A stretch of DNA of 5,211 nt from Bdellovibrionales bacterium. GTDB taxonomy: Bacteria; Bdellovibrionota; Bdellovibrionia; Bdellovibrionales; UBA1609. Where the stretch lies: positions 1 to 5,211 of the forward strand of contig JAGRAB010000253.1 of assembly GCA_020435085.1 (NCBI GenBank). The letters run 5' to 3'. The stretch's first letter is position 1. Every line of letters starts with the position of its first letter. A program made the position numbers and the translations under genes. The notes beneath the pieces were generated by a model. That model ran no database searches, had not been told where the DNA came from, and saw nothing but the letters and a program-made list of their open reading frames with translations. Of this stretch, positions 1-5,211 are shown in pieces.

Positions 1-155
1 TGGAATACTTTGAGACATTGAGTTTTGCACCGGAAGATGTGGTTGGATCTTTAAAAAATAAAGATGTCATGAAATCAAATATACAGATGTTAGAGAAAAC
101 TCTTTACCGAGCGATGACTATTGCGTTAAAGAATCCACACGAGGATGAAGCATAA
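1..155 (+). CDS. C-terminal fragment of an unidentified protein (5' end outside window)
   Basis: The frame whose codons begin at position 3 is open from the window edge to the TAA at 153-155 and encodes the last 50 residues of a protein. The tail runs from EYFETLSFAPEDVVGSL through a probable helix (MLEKTLYRAMTIALKN) to an acidic end, PHEDEA. It looks like ordinary coding sequence: mixed charged and hydrophobic, with no internal stops and codon use like the downstream genes. I do not recognise the family and see no diagnostic motif, so no function is assigned. It lies 54 bp upstream of the transglycosylase gene on the same strand with no clear terminator between, so the two may be co-transcribed. 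Confidence concerns the existence of a coding end here, not its identity. Confidence 0.6.
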   Translation, partial: EYFETLSFAPEDVVGSLKNKDVMKSNIQMLEKTLYRAMTIALKNPHEDEA

Positions 156-177
156 AAATCGAATAAAAAAGGGTCAG

Positions 178-195
178 TCCGCGTCCTTTGGCGGA
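178..195 (+). promoter_or_regulatory. Small hairpin just upstream of the slt ribosome binding site
   Basis: TCCGC at 178-182 can pair with GCGGA at 191-195 across an 8-nt loop. The hairpin ends two bases before the GAGGAG Shine-Dalgarno sequence. It is a short, GC-rich island in an AT-rich gap and could modestly affect translation initiation. A 5-bp stem is also expected by chance, and no U-tract follows it, so it is not a terminator. Confidence 0.25.
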
Positions 196-197
196 AT

Positions 198-203
198 GAG
201 GAG
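198..203 (+). promoter_or_regulatory. Strong Shine-Dalgarno that fixes a TTG start for slt
   Basis: GAGGAG lies six bases before the TTG at 210-212, which is ideal spacing. The alternative in-frame ATG at 243 lacks a comparable site. Starting there would also remove the basic n-region (IRKK) of the signal peptide, so the TTG is the better start. Confidence 0.8.
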
Positions 204-209
204 TCTAGT

Positions 210-2507
210 TTGGCAATAAGAAAAAAAGGTCAATTCATTTTTATGGCTTTTGTTTTTCTTTTGGTATCTGAAGCCAGTTGGGGACGTGTTCATAATGTAA
301 GTGTTTCTATAGATGAGAATATTCCATCTCCTCGTTGGATATTCGATCAAAAAGTGAAAATGCCGACAAAGGGCCTTGAAGGGCTATTGGCAAGCTTAAA
401 GAAAGCTCAAATAGATAAAAAGTGGAGTGACTGTTACCAGAGAGGACAAAGAGCAAAAAAAACAGGAGCAAGTGTTTTATTTTGGATCCAGTCGATTCAA
501 CTGCAGTGTTTGAATGAATGGGGTGGTGTGAGCCGTAAAGCGCGGCTTTTTATGGCGCAATTATTGAAAGAAATAGAAAAAACAAAAAGTTTAGAGGTAA
601 ATACTGCAGACGTTCTACGAAATGATTTTTTTAAAGGTCAACTTTTACTTTTGAAGTTTGATGTGAAAGAAAATCGAAAGATGGCTTGGGAGCGGATTCA
701 AGTTTTGCAAATATATGAAAATGTTCTCAATGATGAAATGAAAGCAGAAATGTTATTTCGTGCTGGAGAGGTCACTTTTGTTGAACAAAATCTTGTAGCT
801 TCTTATAATTTTTTTAAAAGAAGTCTTGCTTTAAAAGAGCGTCCTGAAGTTTTAGATAAAATTGCCATTATTAAAAAAACAATGCCATCACTTGTAGAGA
901 AAGAAGCCGTTGTGAGTGGGGGAACTCCACAGGAGAGTCTTAACTATAGTGAAGATGAGCTAAAAGTTTTGGCACAAATGCGAAGGTCTCTCGAAGCAAA
1001 AGATCTCATTTCGGCTGTCGAGGATGGAGTAAAAATCATTAAGAATTATCCTGGAAGTAAAAATGCAGACTGGGCGGATGATCAAATTTTAGGAATTTTC
1101 TTAGGAGCAGTGAATAATAATGATGAAAAATTTGAACTATTTAGAAAAAAAATTCTGAAATATATGGAGGATGCTGATCCAGAACGACTCACTCGTTGGG
1201 CGAAGAATGCTTGGGCAAGAGGTGCTTACGAGGAAGCAACAACTATTGCGGAAATGGCTTTAGAAAAAATGAGACCTCACCCTCATGAAGCAGAACTTTT
1301 ATTGCTTGCAGGTACTTCGGCGGTGAGTGCTGGACAATATGGGTTAGCAGAAAAACATCTCAAACGATTGATTTTGAGTTATGGGGGAACAGAAGACGCC
1401 CGTGAAGGTATATTTCGCTTAGGGTTGCTATTTTATCGTTTGGCAAAATATTCTGAAGCTGCTTTTTACTTTGAAAAGTCGATCGCTATTGGTGGGGACT
1501 CCGAGTTCCTATCTCTTTCGATGTATTGGCGGTGGAGATGCTACCAAAAACTTGGGCGAAGTGAATCAAATAATGCAGGAACTGAACTCATCAAAAAGTT
1601 TCCTCTGACATATTATGGATTGCGAGCAAGAGTTGAATTAAATAATGGACTTTTGGTTTGGAAAAGTTCTGAAAAAGACCCTCCATTTTTTCCTAGTAAG
1701 AAGATCACAGTGACTTTAATTTTTACAGATCTTGAATTGGCAACATGGAAGCGTTCCCGAATTTTGCTTTCTGCAGGGTTATTTGATGAAGCTCAAGCTG
1801 AGTTGAAGACATTGCCATCACCAGTGAATACAGAACAAAAAGTGATTTTTGCAAAATTATGGGCAGCTTCACTCGATTATTATAAAGCTATTTCTTTATT
1901 GAATGAAGCATGGGATGAAAATGAAGAATTACGAACAGAAGAGACGTTTAAACTTGCTTTTCCATTTGAATACTCAGAGCCGATTAGAAAAGAGGCAACT
2001 AAATTTCAGTTGAGTTCTCATCTTGTGCGAGGATTGATTCGCCAAGAGAGTTCTTTTCGTTCAAAAGTAGTAAGCCCTTCAAATGCATATGGCCTCATGC
2101 AAATTGTTCCTATAACGGCAAATGATATCGCTCAATTTCTTAAATGGAATAAGCCGCTACAGCTCCCGGAAGACCTTTTTAATGTCTCACAAAATATTTA
2201 TTTTGGAACAAGTTATTTAAGTCGAATGGTACGTGCCTTTAATGGTCATGTTCCTCTTGCTTTGGCCGCGTATAATGCCGGAATTGGTCGACTGCGGCGA
2301 TGGTTAGTGGCGCGACCCGATATTGGGGTTGATGAAAAGCAGTTGGACTCATCTCCTGAAAAAGAATTATGGATTGATGAACTTCCTTGGGGGGAGACGC
2401 GCTATTATGTCAAAGCGGTTTTAAGAAATTACTTACTTTATCGACTCTTGGCAGAAAAAAAAGTGACTAGTGAAAATCCGATTTGGAAAATGACTATAGA
2501 CCAATAG
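210..2507 (+). CDS. slt: Soluble lytic murein transglycosylase (Slt70-like, GH23)
   Basis: This 765-aa exported enzyme is predicted to cleave the MurNAc-GlcNAc bond of peptidoglycan in the periplasm, leaving 1,6-anhydroMurNAc ends. The N-terminus is a Sec signal: a basic IRKK, a hydrophobic core at about residues 9-19, then S-E-A (20-22) as a likely cleavage site. No lipobox cysteine is present. Residues of about 60-590 are helical with TPR-like segments (around 180-215 and 359-430) and the Slt-type KKFPLTYYGLRA stretch near 462-473. The catalytic SLT domain covers about 590-750. It has the catalytic Glu613 in RQESSF, YGLMQ at 627-631, AYNAG at 687-691 and the C-terminal ETRYY at 729-733, the order expected for this family. 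It is longer than the roughly 645-residue E. coli Slt70, with the excess in the helical region. It starts at TTG behind GAGGAG. The domain is intact and the family call is secure; the exact ortholog is inferred. Confidence 0.93.
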   Translation: MAIRKKGQFIFMAFVFLLVSEASWGRVHNVSVSIDENIPSPRWIFDQKVKMPTKGLEGLLASLKKAQIDKKWSDCYQRGQRAKKTGASVLFWIQSIQLQCLNEWGGVSRKARLFMAQLLKEIEKTKSLEVNTADVLRNDFFKGQLLLLKFDVKENRKMAWERIQVLQIYENVLNDEMKAEMLFRAGEVTFVEQNLVASYNFFKRSLALKERPEVLDKIAIIKKTMPSLVEKEAVVSGGTPQESLNYSEDELKVLAQMRRSLEAKDLISAVEDGVKIIKNYPGSKNADWADDQILGIFLGAVNNNDEKFELFRKKILKYMEDADPERLTRWAKNAWARGAYEEATTIAEMALEKMRPHPHEAELLLLAGTSAVSAGQYGLAEKHLKRLILSYGGTEDAREGIFRLGLLFYRLAKYSEAAFYFEKSIAIGGDSEFLSLSMYWRWRCYQKLGRSESNNAGTELIKKFPLTYYGLRARVELNNGLLVWKSSEKDPPFFPSKKITVTLIFTDLELATWKRSRILLSAGLFDEAQAELKTLPSPVNTEQKVIFAKLWAASLDYYKAISLLNEAWDENEELRTEETFKLAFPFEYSEPIRKEATKFQLSSHLVRGLIRQESSFRSKVVSPSNAYGLMQIVPITANDIAQFLKWNKPLQLPEDLFNVSQNIYFGTSYLSRMVRAFNGHVPLALAAYNAGIGRLRRWLVARPDIGVDEKQLDSSPEKELWIDELPWGETRYYVKAVLRNYLLYRLLAEKKVTSENPIWKMTIDQ

Positions 2508-2511
2508 GGGC

Positions 2512-2520
2512 TGTGGAAAA
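2512..2520 (-). other. DnaA-box-like 9-mer in left arm of the inverted repeat
   Basis: The minus strand reads TTTTCCACA, which matches the relaxed DnaA box consensus TTWTNCACA at every position. It is mirrored by the plus-strand copy at 2581-2589, giving two convergently arranged sites about 60 bp apart. A single 9-mer of this kind occurs often by chance in AT-rich DNA, and the second copy follows automatically from the palindrome. Function is unproven. Confidence 0.3.
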
Positions 2521-2580
2521 TTCATCTGCGTTACGAGAACTCAAAATTATGAGAAATTGAGTTTGTAGTAGTATGATGAA

Positions 2581-2589
2581 TTTTCCACA
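2581..2589 (+). other. DnaA-box-like 9-mer in right arm of the inverted repeat
   Basis: TTTTCCACA on the plus strand is the partner of the site at 2512-2520. It fits TTWTNCACA but not the strict TTATNCACA box. No cluster of further boxes, AT-rich unwinding region or replication gene (dnaA, dnaN, parA, gyrB) is present, so this is not evidence for an origin. Confidence 0.3.
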
Positions 2590-2609
2590 GCCCTTGAATA
2601 CCCTTTTTC

Positions 2610-2631
2610 TGCCTTGTAAAGAGGCAATTTT
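2610..2631 (+). terminator. Weak candidate intrinsic terminator downstream of slt
   Basis: TGCCTT (2610-2615) can pair with GAGGCA (2621-2626), including one G-U pair, across the 5-nt loop GTAAA. The stem is followed by ATTTT. The stem is short and the U-run brief, so termination would be inefficient. Its position, about 100 bp after the slt stop and before the mltD promoter region, is appropriate. Confidence 0.35.
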
Positions 2632-2647
2632 CGTCAATTTCATTTCT

Positions 2648-2659
2648 AGACCAAGGTCT
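2648..2659. promoter_or_regulatory. Dyad AGACC-AA-GGTCT upstream of mltD
   Basis: Two perfect 5-bp half-sites flank a 2-bp centre. The loop is too short for an RNA hairpin, so if functional it would be a DNA-protein site. It lies about 40 bp upstream of the candidate mltD promoter. No known regulator is recognised, and chance is a reasonable explanation. Confidence 0.2.
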
Positions 2660-2681
2660 GACCAACAAAAGAAGGGCTTTT

Positions 2682-2695
2682 TGCGCAATTGCGCA
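2682..2695. promoter_or_regulatory. Perfect 14-bp palindrome TGCGCAATTGCGCA, candidate operator
   Basis: The 14-mer equals its own reverse complement. It ends two bases before the candidate -35 hexamer of the mltD promoter, where a dimeric regulator could act. It is unusually GC-rich for this spacer. I cannot assign it to a named transcription factor. A TTG codon inside it opens a longer frame into mltD, but that start is not supported. Confidence 0.4.
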
Positions 2696-2697
2696 TA

Positions 2698-2727
2698 TTG
2701 TTGCGGGCTCTGTTAAGTTACTATAAA
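2698..2727 (+). promoter_or_regulatory. Candidate sigma-70-type promoter for mltD
   Basis: TTGTTG (2698-2703) and TATAAA (2722-2727) are separated by 18 bp and followed by a very AT-rich TTATATATA stretch. This would give a 5' leader of roughly 130 nt before the ATG at 2869. The -35 is a poor match beyond TTG, and AT-rich DNA produces many false -10 hexamers. Position and the neighbouring palindrome are the main support. Confidence 0.3.
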
Positions 2728-2859
2728 TTATTATATATACCCAAAGCGAATTGGCTTGCCTGTTTGTTGCTTTGTCGCTGCTGTATTTTTAATATAGCTT
2801 CTTCCTCGCGCCTTCCAGACAAGCTCAATCTCTTTGGTATAGATGTTTTTTTAAAACAT

Positions 2860-2864
2860 GGGGG
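2860..2864 (+). promoter_or_regulatory. G-rich ribosome binding site for the mltD ATG
   Basis: GGGGG sits four bases before the ATG at 2869-2871. It is a weak and slightly close Shine-Dalgarno sequence. The start is chosen mainly because it begins directly with a lipoprotein signal peptide. Confidence 0.45.
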
Positions 2865-2868
2865 CTAT

Positions 2869-4704
2869 ATGGTTTTGAAGAGGGGTCTCTTCTCGCTGGG
2901 TATTTTATTTTTTATTGCCGGGTGCGCATCAGTTTCACGAGACTCATTTAGTGGTGGGGAGCGAAGTGCTGCCATTAATAGTTCGGAGGTTTCATCAAAT
3001 GATGTGGAAGACTCTCTTCGGCGTCCTTATCAAAGCCCCTTAGGCGATGTTCCTCTCACTGAGAATGAGATGACAAAAAAATGGGTGAACTATTTTCTTG
3101 GTCGTGGTCGAAAGCATATGGACCTTTATCTTTCACGATCTTCTCGTTACATTCCAATGATGAAAAACGTCCTTCGTGAAGAAGGGCTTCCAGAAGACTT
3201 AGTTTATGTGGCATTGATTGAATCAGGTTTTAGTCCCAAAGCTCACTCAAGATCTAATGCTGTTGGATATTGGCAGTTTATTCGAAGTACAGGAAAAAAC
3301 TTCGGTCTTCGTATTGATGGATATATTGATGAGCGTCGAGACCCTGTGCTCTCTACAAGGGCTGCGGCAGCTTATTTTAAAGCCCTTTATAATCTTTTTG
3401 GTTCGTGGCACTTGTCACTGGCTGCTTATAACACTGGTGAAAATCGAGTCAAAAACCGTGTGATGCGATACTATACAAGAGACTTTTGGGAGCTGGCTCG
3501 TCGTCGAACCCTTCCCCGTGAGACAAGAAATTATGTGCCCAAATTTATTGCTGCAGCTTTGATTGCACGGGAGCCAGAGCGTTATGGTTTTAGTGGACTC
3601 TCTTTTGAGCCACCTTTGGAATATGATGCCGTTGAAGCAACAAACCCTATTAATTTAAAAGTTCTTGCTGAAAAATTAAGTATAGATCTTGACGAAATGA
3701 AACGACTAAACCCCAAGTTTCGAGGGGAATACGTTCCGAATTACCCTGGTGATAAAATGATGATTCGTGTGCCTAAGGGTTATATGGAACGAGCTGTGGC
3801 CTTGATTCCAGAAGTAAAAATGGATCGTCCTGCCTATGTTTATCAAGATCACTTTTATTACCGGGTGCGATCTGGCGATACATTGTCGCATATTGCCCGC
3901 CGGCATAGAACATCGGTGGGAGCCATTCGCCGTCTCAATGGTTTAGGTCGTCGTTCAATGATTCGTGTGGGGCAAAGATTGAAAGTCCCTCAACGAGGGG
4001 AGATGGTTGCCTATGTTACTCCTCAAAACTCAACACGCTCATCTGCAAATGTGAATCAAGATGCTACCTATCACACGGTTCGTCGCGGAGAAAATTTAAC
4101 TCTCATTGCTCGTAGATACGGTGTTTCTATACAAAAATTGAAAGAGATCAATCAATTGACTCAAAGGTCTGTTTTACGTATAGGACAAAGGCTTAAGCTG
4201 AAAGATGAAGAACCACCAGCAAGTTCATCACAAAAAATAGAAGGTAACTCTTCTCATATTGTTAGTCGTGGAGAAAATCTCACACAGATTGCTCAAAAGT
4301 ATGGAATGAGTTTGAGTGATTTAAAAACAATAAATCGACTTGGTAGAAAATCAATTATTCATGTAGGCCAGAAATTGAAAGTTTCTTCTCGTGTGAGTCG
4401 AAAAACTCGAAAGGTGACATATCACCGAGTCAAACGTGGTGAGAATTTAACTCTCATTGCACAGAAGTATGGGGTCACTGTTCAGCAAATTCGAAAAGAA
4501 AATAATATTCGTCCTCGTACAGTTTTATATGTTGGTAAAAAATTAAAAGTCACAGTGGATACAGTTCATGTTGTTAAACGTGGAGAGAATTTGTCATTAA
4601 TTGCTGATAAGTATAATGTCAGTGTGAAAGACATTGTAAAAGCTAATGATTTACCAAAGAAAAGTCTTATTGCTGCTGGGCAAGCTTTACTCATTCCTAA
4701 TTAA
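2869..4704 (+). CDS. mltD: Membrane-bound lytic murein transglycosylase D, lipoprotein with five LysM domains
   Basis: This 611-aa lipoprotein is predicted to cleave peptidoglycan glycan strands from the outer-membrane side of the periplasm. Its signal peptide MVLKRG-LFSLGILFFIAG ends in lipobox IAG-Cys19. Ala20 at position +2 suggests outer-membrane sorting under the E. coli rule. The GH23/SLT domain spans about 90-230, with catalytic Glu118 in ALIESGF, GYWQF at 133-137, AYNTGE at 186-191 and the MltD-type ETRNYVPK from 218. A degenerate LysM-like stretch (about 265-320) is followed by clear LysM domains at about 330-374, 401-444, 462-505, 518-561 and 566-611. E. coli MltD has about 450 residues and fewer LysM modules, so this wall-binding tail is expanded. 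The frame extends upstream to a TTG at 2689, but that adds 60 Cys-rich residues before the signal peptide and lacks a good ribosome site. The spacer suggests separate transcription from slt. Confidence 0.93.
   Translation: MVLKRGLFSLGILFFIAGCASVSRDSFSGGERSAAINSSEVSSNDVEDSLRRPYQSPLGDVPLTENEMTKKWVNYFLGRGRKHMDLYLSRSSRYIPMMKNVLREEGLPEDLVYVALIESGFSPKAHSRSNAVGYWQFIRSTGKNFGLRIDGYIDERRDPVLSTRAAAAYFKALYNLFGSWHLSLAAYNTGENRVKNRVMRYYTRDFWELARRRTLPRETRNYVPKFIAAALIAREPERYGFSGLSFEPPLEYDAVEATNPINLKVLAEKLSIDLDEMKRLNPKFRGEYVPNYPGDKMMIRVPKGYMERAVALIPEVKMDRPAYVYQDHFYYRVRSGDTLSHIARRHRTSVGAIRRLNGLGRRSMIRVGQRLKVPQRGEMVAYVTPQNSTRSSANVNQDATYHTVRRGENLTLIARRYGVSIQKLKEINQLTQRSVLRIGQRLKLKDEEPPASSSQKIEGNSSHIVSRGENLTQIAQKYGMSLSDLKTINRLGRKSIIHVGQKLKVSSRVSRKTRKVTYHRVKRGENLTLIAQKYGVTVQQIRKENNIRPRTVLYVGKKLKVTVDTVHVVKRGENLSLIADKYNVSVKDIVKANDLPKKSLIAAGQALLIPN
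3856..4701 (+). repeat. Array of five LysM-coding repeats within mltD
   Basis: LysM-coding units lie at about 3856-3990, 4069-4200, 4252-4383, 4420-4551 and 4564-4701. The linkers shorten toward the C-terminus. Unit 1 carries the classical SGDTL start, while units 2-5 all read RGENL followed by (T/S)xIA, a uniform variant that suggests duplication from one ancestor. Units 2 and 4 also share an identical 17-nt stretch (AATTTAACTCTCATTGC, at 4093 and 4444). LysM modules bind GlcNAc-containing glycans, here probably peptidoglycan. Confidence 0.85.
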
Positions 4705-4713
4705 TAACGGCTT

Positions 4714-5211
4714 TTATAGGTGACACCCCATAAAATGAAGTGAAGTGGCTCCATATTGGCGAGTGACTTCTTTTATAAAATTATTCTTTCGGTAAAACTC
4801 AACATTTTGAACGCCAGGGCTTGTAATGATATGAAGTCCATAGATTTTTTTTTCAAAAAGAAAATCTTTTACTTTTTCTATCATTTGACTACCAAGACCT
4901 GTACCACGTGTATTGGGGTGGACATTGATGTGAATATGGCATGGAAACTCTTGAAATAGATCTTGGAATAGGTAATAGGGTGCTGATGTACTTGGTGCTA
5001 TCCATTTTGCGGCAGAGGCACTATTAAAGACACCAACACAATAACCCAAAATATTATTTTCTTTATCTGATGCTAAAAACAAAAAACTTTCTTTGGGGTG
5101 ATCTAAATAACATCCTAACCACTTTTGGTAAAAAAACATTTTTTTCTCGTCAGTGGGAAAGTTTTTTATAGCAATAAAAAAAAAAAAAATCTCTTGAATT
5201 TGATTGAGAGA
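4714..5211 (-). CDS. GNAT-family N-acetyltransferase (N-terminus probably outside window)
   Basis: This is a probable acetyl-CoA-dependent acetyltransferase of unknown substrate. Residues below count from the ATG at 5139. FLFLASD and ILGYCVGVF form the beta2-beta3 hairpin. HINVHPNTRGTGLG carries the acetyl-CoA motif R78-x-x-G-x-G83. NVEFYRKNNF (112-121) is the usual motif B. If translation began at ATG 5139 (141 aa), the beta1-alpha1 part of the fold would be missing and the ribosome site would be weak. Upstream of that ATG the frame has no stop for 24 codons to the window edge. It reads through EIFFFF and IKNFPTDEKK, which look like a natural GNAT N-terminal helix, so I annotate a partial gene of at least 165 residues. 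A 14-base poly-T tract (coding strand) lies in this extension. The gene converges on mltD, and the stops are 9 bp apart. Confidence 0.8.
   Translation of the reverse strand, partial: SLNQIQEIFFFFIAIKNFPTDEKKMFFYQKWLGCYLDHPKESFLFLASDKENNILGYCVGVFNSASAAKWIAPSTSAPYYLFQDLFQEFPCHIHINVHPNTRGTGLGSQMIEKVKDFLFEKKIYGLHIITSPGVQNVEFYRKNNFIKEVTRQYGATSLHFMGCHL
5176..5189. repeat. 14-base homopolymer (A on +, T on -)
   Basis: Fourteen consecutive A residues on the plus strand become a poly-T run in the GNAT coding strand and encode the F-run of EIFFFFI. With 14 bases the frame is continuous on both sides. Tracts of this length are prone to replication or transcription slippage and also to sequencing error. 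Confidence 0.85.

Larger units (their letters stand above)
2508..2593. repeat. Long palindromic element: perfect 19-bp inverted repeat with nested hairpin
   Basis: GGGCTGTGGAAAATTCATC at 2508-2526 is the exact reverse complement of 2575-2593, with a 48-bp spacer. The flanking bases 2507 and 2594 could add a G-U pair. Inside the spacer, AACTCAA (2538-2544) pairs with TTGAGTT (2557-2563), so the whole unit could fold as one long structured hairpin or a cruciform. It begins immediately at the slt stop codon. Such units often protect 3' mRNA ends or belong to dispersed palindromic repeat or MITE families. No adjacent target-site duplication or transposase is visible, so mobility is not supported. 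No U-tract follows the stem directly, so it is not a classical intrinsic terminator. Confidence 0.8.

Noticed and set aside
2507..2594. Replication origin or complete insertion sequence
   Set aside because: There are only two DnaA-like boxes with no replication genes nearby, and no transposase or target-site duplication, so neither call is supported.
2494..2688. Minus-strand 64-codon open frame across the slt-mltD spacer
   Set aside because: It runs through both arms of the inverted repeat, has no recognisable domain or ribosome site, and overlaps the slt end.
2573..2716. Plus-strand 47-codon frame ending in a Cys-rich CAYCCGLC tail
   Set aside because: The cysteine cluster drew attention, but there is no ribosome site, the start lies in the right arm of the inverted repeat, and composition does not look coding.
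2689..2868. Upstream extension of mltD from TTG at 2689 (60 extra residues)
   Set aside because: It would place a Cys-rich, unremarkable segment before a complete lipoprotein signal peptide and would start inside a 14-bp palindrome with no good Shine-Dalgarno sequence. The open frame is probably chance.
3218..3463. Plus-strand open frame inside mltD
   Set aside because: It is an out-of-frame shadow of the conserved transglycosylase catalytic region.
3706..3906. Minus-strand open frame inside mltD
   Set aside because: It is antisense to the intact linker and first LysM domain, with no supporting features.
4756..4959. Plus-strand open frame opposite the GNAT gene
   Set aside because: It is antisense to the conserved acetyl-CoA-binding motif and is low-complexity and Phe/Lys-rich.

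Overview
The window is AT-rich bacterial DNA, with A/T-biased codons and many AAA, TTT and GAA codons. Its two complete genes both encode murein lytic transglycosylases. One has a Sec signal peptide and the other an outer-membrane-type lipoprotein signal, so the host is a Gram-negative (diderm) bacterium. An AT-rich deltaproteobacterial or Bdellovibrionota-like host would fit, but that is only a weak inference from style and gene content. No rRNA, tRNA, transposase, CRISPR array or phage gene is visible.

Layout: (1) positions 1-155 hold the 3' end of an unidentified plus-strand gene. (2) After 54 bp comes a plus-strand slt-type gene (210-2507), which starts at TTG behind a strong GAGGAG ribosome binding site. 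It encodes a 765-aa exported soluble lytic transglycosylase with a long helical TPR-rich region and a C-terminal GH23/SLT catalytic domain. (3) A 361-bp non-coding gap (2508-2868) follows. It is rich in symmetry: a perfect 19-bp inverted repeat spanning about 86 bp, whose arms each carry a DnaA-box-like TTTTCCACA; a weak terminator-like hairpin; a 5+2+5 dyad; a perfect 14-bp palindrome; and a candidate promoter. (4) mltD (2869-4704, plus) encodes a 611-aa lipoprotein transglycosylase with five C-terminal LysM domains. (5) A minus-strand GNAT acetyltransferase (4714-5211) converges on mltD with 9 bp between the stops. Its frame is open to the window edge, so its N-terminus probably lies outside.

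How the genes work together: Slt and MltD both cleave the MurNAc-GlcNAc bond of peptidoglycan with formation of 1,6-anhydroMurNAc. Slt would be periplasmic and MltD anchored to the outer membrane and tethered to the wall by LysM modules, so the pair looks like a small cell-wall remodelling cluster. The symmetric spacer between them suggests that slt and mltD are transcribed or regulated separately. The GNAT has no evident functional link.

I do not see a convincing wholly new system. The best leads are the palindromic spacer element with inverted DnaA-like boxes, the LysM2-5 array with its uniform RGENL variant, and a 14-base homopolymer inside the probable GNAT coding region.
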